From the NCBI RefSeq assembly GCF_000004075.3, contig NC_026655.2, positions 26,831,489 through 26,895,488 of the forward strand: a stretch of DNA of 64,000 nt, given 5' to 3'. The stretch is from Cucumis sativus. Taxonomy: Eukaryota > Streptophyta > Magnoliopsida > Cucurbitales > Cucurbitaceae. Made by a program: the position numbers and the translations under genes. Under the pieces are notes generated by a model that worked only from the letters and a program-made list of their open reading frames with translations, searched no databases and had not been told where the DNA came from. Positions 47,983 to 60,500 of this stretch are shown here, in pieces (within the stretch, counting starts at the first letter, position 1; each line of letters starts with the position of its first letter).

Positions 47983-50900
47983 ATGGATGAAATGGTTGAA
48001 GTTGATGGGTTAGCCCATCCTGCAGTTGTAGATGATAGTGATGTTGACCCTCATGAAGGTGAAATTAATACTGTTGAAGATTCTGGTCTTCATGATGAAG
48101 ATGGAATCATTGAACCTTTTGTAGGCATGGAATTTGAATCTGAAGGCGATGCCAAGACCTTCTACGATGAGTATGCTAGACGCTTTGGTTTTAGTTCAAA
48201 ACTCGGCCAACTTAGTCGTTCTAAATCTGATGGAACTATAGTTGCTAGAGAATTTGTATGTGGTAGAGAGTGTTCAAAAAGAAAATCAGCTGATAGTTGT
48301 GATGCAATGCTTAGGATAGAGTTGAAAGATCAGGATAAATGGGTTGTCACAAAGTTTGTGAAGGAGCATAGTCATTCTACAGTCAATTCTAGTAAGGTGC
48401 AGTATCTACGGCCACGCAGACATTTTGCTGGTGCTGCAAAAACCATGACTGAAGCTTACACTGGTTCGGCAGGTGTTCCCAGTGGTGTCATGTCTGTATT
48501 AATGGATGACAGCCGGGTACCTGCAGAGAAAAATCGTGGAGGTAGAACTACATCTCAAGCAGAAGTTAATCGGTCTCTTAACAATGCGTCAACTATGAAT
48601 TATGCCATCAGGAATGCTGGTCGAAAGAGGACACTGGGGAGGGATGCTCAGAATATGCTGGAATATTTTAAGAAAATGCAGTCTGAGAATCCTGGATTTT
48701 TTTATGCAATACAACTTGATGACGATAATCGAATGGCTAATGTATTTTGGGCAGATGCAAGGTCTCGAGCAGCGTACAGTCATTTTGGTGATGCAGTTAC
48801 ATTGGATACAATGTACAGAGTTAACCAATTCAGAGTTCCATTTGCTCCATTCACTGGAGTGAACCATCATGGTCAGACGATTTTGTTTGGATGTGCTTTA
48901 CTTCTTGATGAATCTGAGGCTTCTTTTGTTTGGTTATTCAAAACATTTCTAACTGCAATGAATGATCGTCAGCCCGTTTCAATTACCACTGATCAAGACA
49001 GAGCCATACATGTAGCTGTTGCTCAAGTGTTTCCAGAAGCCCGACACTGTATTAGTAGGTGGCATGTCTTAAGGGAAGGCCAGCAAAAGTTAGCTCACGT
49101 ATGTCTCACACATCCAAATTTTCAAGTTGAACTTTACAATTGTATCAACTTGACTGAAACTATTGAGGAATTTGAGTCAGCTTGGAATTGTATCATCGAA
49201 AAATATAATTTAGGGAGAAATGATTGGCTCCTATCATTATATAATGCACGTGCTCAGTGGGTTCCTGTATATGTTCGTGATTCATTTTTTGCTGTTATAT
49301 CGCCTAATCAAGGATATGATAATTCCTTTTTTGATGGATACGTGAATCAGCAGACCACATTACCATTGTTCTTTAGACAATATGAACGAGCTTTAGAAAA
49401 TTGGTTTGAAAAGGAAATAGAAGCAGATTTTGATACAATGTGCACGACACCTGTACTGAGGACACCATCTCCTATGGAGAAACAGGCAGCAAATCTTTAT
49501 ACGAGGAAAATTTTTGCAAAATTTCAAGAGGAGCTTGTTGAAACTTTTGTCTACACTGCAAATCGAATTGAAGGTGATGCAGCTCTTAGCACTTTCAGGG
49601 TTGCTAAATTTGAAGATGATCAAAAGGCATATGTTGTCACATTGAATTTTCCAGATATGAGAGCTAATTGTAGTTGTCAAATGTTCGAGTATTCAGGCAT
49701 CCTTTGCAGACATGTATTGACAGTCTTCACAGTAACTAACGTTCTTACATTACCATCTCATTACATCTTGAAAAGATGGACAAGGAATGCAAGGAGTGGA
49801 CTTGGATCGGATGAGCGTGCTATTGAGTTACATGGCCAGGAGTCTTTATCGTCAAGGTTCAATAATTTATGCCGAGAAGCAATCAGGTATGCAGAGGAAG
49901 GGGCAACTGCTCTAGAGACTTATAATGTTGCCATGACTGCACTTAAAGAAGCTGGGAAAAGAGTGGCCATTGTCAAGAAGAATGTAGCAAAAGTTACACC
50001 TCCTAGCTCTCAGGTTAGTGGGGCTGGCTATGATGAGAGGAAGACCTCAGCTTCAGCATCAGATACGACTCCACTGTTGTGGCCTCGTCAAGATGAAGTT
50101 ATGAGACGATTTAATCTTAATGATGCTGGTGCTCCTGTCCAATCTATTGCTGATTTGAATTACCCACATATAGCCCCTGTGTCTCTTCACCGAGATGATA
50201 ATCCTCCTGACCACATGGTTTGTTCTCATTTAATTTTGCTTATTTCTTGGTTCAGAATTGTGAGCATGGGTACAGTTTCTAATATTTTCTATTTGGTTAG
50301 GCTGTTCTTCCTTATCTGAAATCAATGACTTGGGTGATGGAGAATAAAAATTCAACCACAGGAAATAGAGTTGCTGTTATCAACCTGAAGGTACTAAAAG
50401 ACATGATTTTCTTTTCCTGAACTGTGATTTCAAAGAACTTGTAAGAAGTTATGATATATTTAGGTTGTCTGTTCTGATCTCATTTGTTTAACTCAACTCT
50501 GATCCGGGTTGCTACTATTATAACTCAGTACGTATTTGAAATTCACTGTCTCGCCTATTAACAGTAAGCTTCTTTGTTACAATTGCACATTGTAGCTGCA
50601 AGACTACAGTAGGAGTCCATCTGCAGAATCGGAAGTTAAGTTTCAACTCTCAAGGGTTTCACTGGAGCCAATGTTGAGGTCTATGGCATACATCAGTGAA
50701 CAGCTATCAACACCAGCTAACAAAGTTGCTGTCATCAACTTGAAGGTACAATACCAAATACATCTAATTTTTTTTAAAGTTACCTGATTTTTATGTCTCA
50801 AATAAGTGCTAGGTTCTAGTAATGAAGCATTCAGTGCTCCTTCTAAATATTAGCAATGATCCTATTTTAGAAGCACGAAGGATATGTAGTGTCCTTTTCA

Positions 50901-52332
50901 TGGTTCGGGAGGGTGTTTACACGACTCTTAAGAGTTCTGGTGTCTCTTTATGTATGCTATATGTGCATTGCATTTTTACTTATAAATGCGTTGTGGTCAC
51001 TTTTTCTGAAAGCTATACGTGCTATATTTTACTCATAAATGCATGTTCTGAAATCAATTCCATCTCAGCTTCAAGATACTGAGACAACTTCTGGAGAGTC
51101 CGAGGTTAAGTTTCAGGTCTCTAGAGATACATTGGGTGCAATGTTAAGGTCAATGGCCTACATTCGTGAGCAGCTTTCAAATGCTGTGAGTATTTTCTTG
51201 CCAAGATTTTGTCTTTCTTATTTTCTTTTCCTTTAGTGTACAGAGGATCATGACAACTGGTTTAATGTTAATCAATTTGTCAACACATATTTACAAGTAG
51301 ATAACTTCATCAATGAATTGTTGGTTACCCATTTGGAGTGTCCATACATTTTGACGTACATTGCGATGTTTTGTTGATATCCCCTAAGGAATTGACAATG
51401 CAACATTTTGAGATGACTTGATCCTATGGAAGTTTAGAAAGGGAAGTGGAAATTATTGGTCCACATAGTGAACTTTATGGAAAATTTTGTTGGTTTGATA
51501 TGGTCCTAATATTGTTTCCTTCTTTATGTAGTGACATGAAAATGTTCTGAATCTTTGCAACATTTTACAAGCACCTTTTTGAAATGTTATGACATTGGCA
51601 AATTTCAATTAAAAAATGGTTACTTAAGACTTAGTAGGGATTGTGCACATCCATCCTCAGAACCACAATTTTTACAATAAAAAAGGAGAATAATTAGGTT
51701 GCTACTTGCTAGGATTACATTAACAAGGCAGATAGGATTTTGTTTGTGAACGTATAGTAGCTAAACGAGTATCTAGCTTTCCAAGTGTCTTAAAAGTTGA
51801 CTGGAGTTTCTTGGACTCAAGTTGTGGGAAGTGTTTTGCAAATATCAAGTGGTAAAATTTTATACAATAATCCCTAAACCCTCCAAGAGTGTTCGAGCAG
51901 CATACACAGTGACTAATCTCATAACGCAATCACTTAATTGATCCTACAATATTTGGTTGTTAGAAAACTAGTGAGTTTTAGTATCCTAAATAAGTGCCAC
52001 CATAAGATTAAACCAGTCCCTCCTAGTACCATAATTTTTTTCTTCAACCAATTTTTCTTATGTTTTATTCTCTTATTGCTTATATGGTTATATATATCCT
52101 CACATTAACAGCCATCCATTTTCATATATTTTGATTCTCTCTCTTTTCTTCTCAAAGAGAGGAAAGAAAATGTAATTTGAGGAGAACCAGTTCCAAAAAT
52201 TCTGGATTGGGTTTCTAGAATGCTGTTTACAACTTTTGAATGTCTGAACTGTGCTTTTCTCTGTTCTTACTTGTATCAACTCTTATTTGACAGGCTGAGA
52301 CAGAACCTCTTCCAAAAAAGCAAAGGAAGTAA
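47983..52332 (+). CDS. FRS3: FAR1-RELATED SEQUENCE 3-like transcription factor
   Basis: Coding exons 47983-50217, 50301-50390, 50596-50745, 51069-51185 and 52294-52332, all GT-AG and phase 0, give 876 aa. FRS proteins derive from Mutator-like transposases and act in the nucleus as transcription regulators in light and developmental signalling. Domain order: acidic N-terminus; FAR1 DNA-binding domain (about 55-145, [20 protein letters not shown] to KFVKEHSHS); MULE-transposase-like core (about 240-420, with [12 protein letters not shown] and TTDQDRAIH); SWIM zinc finger (about 560-580, [16 protein letters not shown]); and a nuclear C-terminus ending PLPKKQRK. The C-terminal half contains a duplicated module (VAVINLKLQD...MAYI-EQLS) split across exons 2-4. 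Sequence and exon layout agree closely with what I know of Arabidopsis FRS3 (At2g27110). The start ATG is followed two codons later by another ATG. Confidence 0.95.
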
Positions 52333-52479
52333 GGACCTCACAGAAACAACTGCACATCTTACACATCCTATATTTCTGAAACGTCCCAATGGTGATGGCT
52401 AAAATGCTTGCTACATCTCTGAAGATTCAAGAATGATTTACCCCCACCCTCTTTCATTTTTAGTCTAGGCTGTCCACAT

Positions 52480-54549
52480 TTCCCTCTGTAAGATGTACAT
52501 GTAACACTAGATTCAATCATCCATTGGTCCTAAGTTTCATCTTGTTAGGGGCAGTCAGGGACCATATTTTATGATGCCTCCATCCAATAGAATAGCTAGC
52601 TCCATTAAGTTATGCTTGTTTTCTTCTCAATTCCCGATAATTCTTGGAGATTGCTGGCTACCTCCGGCATCGGTTGCTGCTGAATGAACTGTCATTTTTC
52701 CATTCTTATTGAAGCTGCTCAAGTTCTTGCTGCCCTGCTCTCGGTTGCAACTGAGTCTGAGCTTTCAACCTCCTTGCTTTCTGATAAAAATGGAGATTGC
52801 CACAATCTGAAACCGAAGAATCTGATACTCACTTGAGTCGCTAACAAAGATTCCCCCCTGTTTTTCACGTTTGCAAAGAGGGTCCACCATATATTGTACA
52901 TAAGGGTCATTGATATGTCTGCTCAAATGTGATAATAAGATATTAATTGCTGTGTTTATTAATGTGCTTTTTTATTTCTCTGTTGGATGAATCTCTATTT
53001 TTTCAGATTGATTTTTTTTCTGTCATCAAGGCATAGTTAGTTGATACTAGTAAATTGTAGATGCATAATCATTATAACTTTCTTGACACTTCTCCATTTT
53101 CGATTCAAACGATCTAAGTATTAAAGTTGATAACTTTCTATCGCTTATCCTAATATTTAAATCCAATGAGACAAAGACCAACTATTGACATCGGTCAAGA
53201 TTTAACTTTCCATCTTTTTCTAATCTCAACGAAAAAAATAAGAAGAGTGTTTTTTTATTATTATTTTAAGAAAGTTGAACAATTTTTCCTTACACAAAAG
53301 AAGTGTATTTATTATGCAATCATATCGAAGTGTTGTGTTAGATTTAATCTTCATCCACTTCTTTTTCTTAGTACAACTGTAATAATGAGATATTTTAAGC
53401 CTTTCTTCTATCTAGAAGGTTAGAATTCATTTCACGTAAATATGTACAAGTATCACATTTTCCTTCATACAGAAAGTATAATCAATATCATTATAACTTT
53501 GTTTTAAGTAGTTTAAAACATGTAATATCACACCTCAAGTTCAAGGATATAGAACTTGAGCAACTAGACCTTTTATTTTTATTTAAAAATATCTTATAGA
53601 ATTGGACCCGTTGGGTCTACCATTCCATTCAAGTATCAACACCAAAGATTGGTAAAACATTAAGAATGACAGACATTGTATTATGGCTTAGTTCCTGAAA
53701 AACCGAATTTCGGAAAATTTTCAATTCATTAAAATTAAAACCTAAACTTACCCATCTAATTACATAAAATTGGATAAGCAACCAAACCCATTTGATCCAT
53801 ATACTTGAACTCAGTTCAATAAATGTCCAATATTCATTCAACTTCTACCAGAAATATTGAATATGAGAACTATAATTAGACATCTAAGATGACAAATTCA
53901 CACAAGTTTCCACCTCTGGCCAACATCTGAAAAGAGAATTTAAGCACATTCTGAAATAACATCATAATAGTGCATAAAGGACAACATTCCAGTTCTACTC
54001 AAACATGTCAAATGGGGACTGAATATTCTCTAAAAATATTAATAAGATAGCATCCTAACATTACAATCTTCACTGTTAGAAGGTCTCCATGAAACAAGAT
54101 TTAATATCCACAATTTTTATTACTACTTCTTGCTTTCACCAAAATCGACTATAGTAAAACCAAAAAAAATATAAAACTAAATAAGGGAATGCACACTCCT
54201 AACTTCGGAAGTTCGACAATTCGAAAGACGGGGAAATTTTTCGATTGTAAAATCTCTTGCTTTCTGGTTGAATTCCTTTTTCACTAAAAATACAGAGTGG
54301 TGGACAAAAAGAAAAGGAAAAATTAAAGTTAAATGAATGCACAATTCTCATGAAGGTATTTGTACTTGCCCACATCCAGAATGTGATAAACTCAGAGTTC
54401 AGTTTTCACTATGGGGTGAAACAAAGCAAACCTCTTCAGCAACAAGGAATACCAAACAGTGACCATTCCGAATTCGTACCAGGTTTGGAGTTGCATCCCC
54501 CCTTCTTAGAAACACAAGCGGGCCTCTAAACTTTGCCGATGCCAAATAT
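52480..54549. other. 3' UTRs and spacer between convergent FRS3 and SERRATE
   Basis: FRS3 3' UTR to about 52980, AT-rich spacer, then SERRATE 3' UTR from about 54150. No other gene seen. Confidence 0.5.
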
Positions 54550-57500
54550 CTACAAGCTTCTATAATCTATTACAGTGACTTCGTCCTCCGGTGCGTCTAG
54601 GTCTTGATAACTGCATGATATTTGCTGTTAGATATACATCATAAAGAATTTTCTCTGGCTGCAGGATCACCCTACAAATCAATCTATACTAAGAAGCAAT
54701 GAAGCACATGTTGGGAAAATGTCAGGTCACGTAAGTGCTTAATTTCTGTAACTGGTTATATAACTCTTGGGTATTTGAAGCAAAAATGGTGAACTCCAAG
54801 GAGTTGTGAAGTTCAGGGAGTTGTGTATTCCTGAAGCCCACTGTGTAAGGAATTAATAAGATATAATATGATGTTGTTTAGTAGTGATATGGTCCAAACA
54901 CCCTCTAAAGTTTCAGCAATTCCATTTTAGGACAAAGAAGATTGCTGTACAGCAATTCCATTTTAGGACAAAGAAGATGGCTTACAGCGGGAACCTAAAC
55001 TGTTTACCAATCCCTCACAACTAAAAAAGTAGATCCCACTATATGCCTATGCACTTTTTTTATTTATCCGCAAGGATATGGGTATTATTTTTAAGTTGAC
55101 TTTTATGAGCTGCATATAAAAATTTAGATTGACCTGCCTAGACAGTCTACTGTACCTCAATATAAGAAGGCAGGCCAATGAAAGCAACATTACAAAATGG
55201 GTAAAAGGAACCATATCAGTAGTTAAAACCTACAGCAGTTATACCTCCGTATTCGACGAGGATCCTGTCGAAAACCTGAAGATAGGGCAAGGATTGGAGC
55301 AGATCCACCTAATTGAGGTCCTGGCCTTCCATTTCTACCACCGCCCTCAAAAGGAGGTGGACCACCTTGTTCCCGCAGCATTCTCATCGCCACTTCAGGC
55401 GGAGCAGGAACAAAAGGTCCTAATGGACTGTGATAGAATGTAACATGTTAGATCACCAGGAATACAATGGGCACAAAACTGCTGAGTAATTAAGTTAAGC
55501 CAATATACCCAGCACCAGGAACAGGCATAAGCACTGGCGGCGGTATTTCAGAGGCAAAAGGAGCAACGTGTCTTCCTTGTCCGCCAAAAGAATCAAACAT
55601 AGGATCATCAATGTTTCCACCATCTGTACCATCATTTGCTGATGGGAAATCACTTGATTGTGGGTTCTCAGATCTATCAAATCTGTCACCCCCATTAGCC
55701 CAATTATCCCGGTCCCTGCGATTGCCTCTGTCATCCTTCAACCGACCATCTAAGTTCATCCTACGTCTCTGTGGCTTATCCTTCTGCATAAGAAAATTGT
55801 CTCTTGATGGATTAAAAAGAAAAAGAAAGGAATGCCAAAAAATTAAATTTGATTTTATACTTGCTAGACTGCATATGTTTACATTGTCAGTCCAAAAAAT
55901 GACAGTTCACACACTATAAACTAGGCATGCCAAAATCCTACAGGGAGAATACAACTCAGATCCTCATAAATGAGAAATTACCCATTAGAACAGTATGATG
56001 ACGACAACAATCGCCCATGAAATGAAAAATGTGCTCTTATACCATGTTATTGTCAATAGTTGTGGATAACATACTAACATCAACACTGACCAGCCAATCT
56101 GATATCCTTTATGTATGTGTGTGTAATAGTTTTTGTTACAATATTCAATAGAAGAGGGGATTACAATTTACACACATCAAACTTGGGGGAATACATAACC
56201 TACTATTCTTCTGTCCATCTGTTTGTGTGTCGTAGGCTTTTTTTTCTTGTTATTCTTGAATGAAAACTACTAATCCAACAAAGGAAAATTTACTATCTGT
56301 TGGCATCTAATACGTTGTCACAGCAAATGCATAAATTATAAGCATACCGGGAGTGATTGTTGCATAACAGGAGTCCCTCCAGGAGCATCTGTGTCACTGT
56401 GGAGAAGGTATTAGTTAATGACATAACATCTTCCATCAACAATGAGAGAGAATTGCTGTCAGAAATTTTACTTACTTCATGTAATTTTGGAAATACAACT
56501 CTTCACGAACTTTTGAAGTCAGTTCCATCACAAGCTCTGGATGTTTCAAGTTAAGATGCTTATGAACAAACTCAGGGGCGTGAAACAGCTTAGTGCAACC
56601 CTTGGCTCCACAGCCATATTTCCATCCATATTTTTCATCTCTGATCTTGCGAACATATGGATCAAAAGCTTCAAGAGCAGCAGCCTCTATTTTATCCTTG
56701 GCAGTCATCACTTCCAACAGATCCTGACCTCTCAATCTCTCTTGCCAACGTAAGTCAAGCTTTTTCTCCCACTCGTCTGCACCACCAGCCATGTTAGAGC
56801 TCTTCCCCTCTTCTCTTACATGACGAAGACCCTTAGCTTCCCTTGTCTCGACCATTCCATAGTAATCTATACCATGGATGCGCCACAGATACGTAAGAAG
56901 TGTGTCCAATAGCTCAACGCCCTCCAAGCCTTTAACAGTTGTCAGCCCCCGTATGATTATGACTGGGCCAGAAGAGCCACCATGTGCTTTATCCCGACCT
57001 AATTTGTCATTATCAGAACCACTTAAAATATTTTCTTCTATTCCTTTCTCAGAATCAAGTTTACGGACAAGAGCTTGAGCTTGTCCAATGTCAATCTGGA
57101 TTCGTCTTGGTTCAGAACTAACAGGATGGGCCTTAGGAGCAGCAGAAAGAAGATCCATTTCTTTTGCTGGTCCTCTACCATGACGCCTCCGTTTGCCATC
57201 GTTGTCTGCTTCATCATCTGAATTTGGTTCACTAGCCTGCCCAGATTTATTTGTAGCTGCTGCACTGATCCCTGGACCTCTGCATCAAAGAATAGAAAAG
57301 CGTTGGTTTACCATCACAATTGAAATTTCTTGAATCCAAACATAATTGTAGAAAGTTCAAACTTACAAGTCCAGTGTTCCACTTTGCAGGTCAAGCAAAA
57401 AATCCTTAGCAGTTCTTTGTGCAAGTTCATTCCTCCTTAACACATCATCAAAATATTAGAATAAAACACAAAAGAAAAAATAAAGAAAGAAAGAAAATAT

Positions 57501-60500
57501 GAAAAAAGGGGGAGGAAAAAGGAGCCAATTTCATGTCCACTAACTAAAATTGATAAAATGAGTAGAAATTGACCACAACTATAAGAAGTCCATTTTTGGG
57601 GGAAGACGATGAGAAAAACACCTTTCAATGACAGTAACTAGGTTGGTTGGATGATATTTGTCTCTCAACCTAAATAGACAAAAGAGATGAATTAGGGTAA
57701 ATAGCAAAAAGAAGGAAAATTCAGATGTAAAAGACAAGTACCATTCTTCATCCTTGTGAGAATCAAAAAAGGCTTGTTTCTGTGTTGTAATATACTCTGA
57801 CTTGTATTCTTGATATCTGAAATAAAAAAATGAAGTTCCACAAAACTAAAAAGAACAAAACTCATACAATTAATCAAAGAAATCAAAATAACATTTAGAA
57901 CATACCTGCGCTCAGCTTCAGCAGGCAGTATATCATCTTCAAGTTCTTGCATAAATTGCTTGTATGTCATCAAGCCTTCTCTGAAATCACAAATTATCAA
58001 CATTGCATTGAAAATAAAGTTAAAAGAATGAAGTTAGATAACACAATTCAATAAAATTATGAGACAAAGAATACAGTGCTGGAAAAGAAGGCCTAGTTTA
58101 AGCCACAAATTTCAAACGTATTCTTATTTGTTAAATAATTATCAAAGTTGAAATTTTGATGCTTATTCAGTGATATTATTTAGTTCAATTTCAGTACGAC
58201 TTGTATGGTTTCAATGACTCCTAGTCCTACTCAACAAGTTAGGAGTTCAACCTTCAAATTAAGGGGTAAGTGTCACTGAATCTGATGCTTTCCGGTGAGC
58301 ATTTTTCAATAAAATACAACAACAGAGACAATTTTTAAAGGATATTACTGAACAGTCTCTCCACGGAATTAATAACATAACTATATTTTCTAATAAATGA
58401 ACTTTACTTCCATATGAATAGCAATTTCATTCCAATGTACAAATCTTTGTGTAGGAAAGCATACACTTTGATTAGATAGACCACGACAAAATAAACGAAA
58501 TGAGAAATCAACCCAAAACAACTCTAAGAATGATGCACACAAAGTTATTGTCCTGTACAAATCATCCGATCAATATATTTAATGAAAAGTTCAGAAACAT
58601 ATATAGAAACCACGAACCCTCAACTCAGCACTTCAAAGAGGCAATCGAGTACACAAGTCCTCAAATAAACAAACAAATATTCAAGGGGAAGCAGATTCAA
58701 TAAGAACAAAAGTTTGATGTAGCACAAAATCAAGCATCATCTTGGAGGGAATTATCTATATTTCCTCATTGCAATTATGTTCTTAACTTATGCAAAATAC
58801 CATTTGAGTTACTGTTCCAGGAGCTCCTATCAGGAGTACAAAAATAATTAAGTCACAAATTCACTGAAAGATCCTTTCTATTCCTCTTTAATTAAATATC
58901 CAAAAAGTGGTCTCAATAACATCAGTCGCAAAATCAGCAATTCAAATTTGAAAGGAACCATAAACATTGAAGGACAAAGTGCTTGATAAGCTGAGTAAAG
59001 ACCACCCAAAGGCCAAAATAGTTGAGCATAACCATCTATCACTGAAGAGAAGAAATAACCCAAATGTGGTTGCATTTTAGAAAAAGGGAGAAAAGAAGGC
59101 CTGTAATACAGCATCTAGGTTTTGCCAAGTTGGGTTTCTTCCAAAAGTCAGTAATTTAACCCGGAAACAACATAATTAGAAAGGGCATGGGAAAATGTAT
59201 ATTTTGTACAATAAAGCTACAGAAGAAGAACGCCCATCATTTTCCCTCTTCAAGAGCCACTTCCAATAGCAATTCAAGATGTTTACACAATGTTTCTCAT
59301 GCCATTAACAATCAGTTAGGTACTTAACCACCTTGGGAACCACACCCCAAAAGTCAGCTATTGAGGTGGGAGAGCCAAGCCTCTAAAGTACCACATCAGT
59401 CATCCCATTCTAACTAATGTGGAACAAAGACAACCCATACTACCTTCGTTCCTAACACAATCCACCCTTCGCACTTTGCAGTTCAAAATAAGCATTGTTT
59501 GTTTATTGCATTGTCATTATAGTTCTATTTTAGATTTACCCTGCTAGCTTGTTCATGATTAGCCCATGATATCTCACGCAGCATAGAAAATAAATCACAT
59601 GTTCATAAAGAAACTCACACAATAACCCAAAGTATATTCAGATAGATAACACGAGACTGCATCCATTATGGGATCGAGATAACGAAGGAGTTGTGACTGA
59701 ATGCTAACCTTTGGCCACCTCCTGGATTGAGTGCGTCACCATGCCCACCACGATTCGAATCCCAATCTGCAGAACACAGCTTAAAGAAAATAAGAAAATC
59801 AAATTGGGAGCATCACATCCATAACATTGGTCATTCAAACAAAATGATCACTGATACCAGAGACCTACAGATTTTTCTGGAAACATTTCTAGAACAATAA
59901 AACACTGAAAAAGAGAAATTGGTAATATTATTCATATATCAAATGCAAAATTGAGAACTGGAATGCAAGAAGATGTTGCAGTTCTAGTGCCCAATGTCAA
60001 AAGGTCTCAATATGTGAATTTTGAGATTTATACTGAACTTCATAGATCTAAATAAACTACAGATCCCTTATATATAGTCTACACAGTTTGGCTGACAAAC
60101 ATAGGGAGCTTAAGAACTCTGAAAACCATTGCACGGAAATGTATTAGCAAATAGCATGTTATTCTACCAGTACAGCATTACTAATTCCTCTTAACTTTAT
60201 ATGCCAAAGGAGACATAAGGATGGTATCACATCTAGACATGAGGGAAAACAATAAAGTCATTCAACAGCATAGTGTAGCATAAACGTGCACCAGAAAAGA
60301 AAATGAGGGGAAGTCTTCTCTATAAATTGGCTAAAAGGGCTGACATCGGCCAAAGACATGGGGACAAACACTATATCTCATTTCCAAACCAATGAATACT
60401 TTTGCATTCACAACAAAAAATAAGGTGAAATGTAAAATTTTCCCATTGGCCAAACTGAAATTAAGTATTTCATGTTCTATAACAACATCTCAAGAAATGA

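Noticed and set aside
50218-50319. Direct continuation of FRS3 exon 1 to a stop at 50319
   Set aside because: A GT donor after DHM and an in-phase exon at 50301-50390 restore the conserved family sequence. The read-through is intron.
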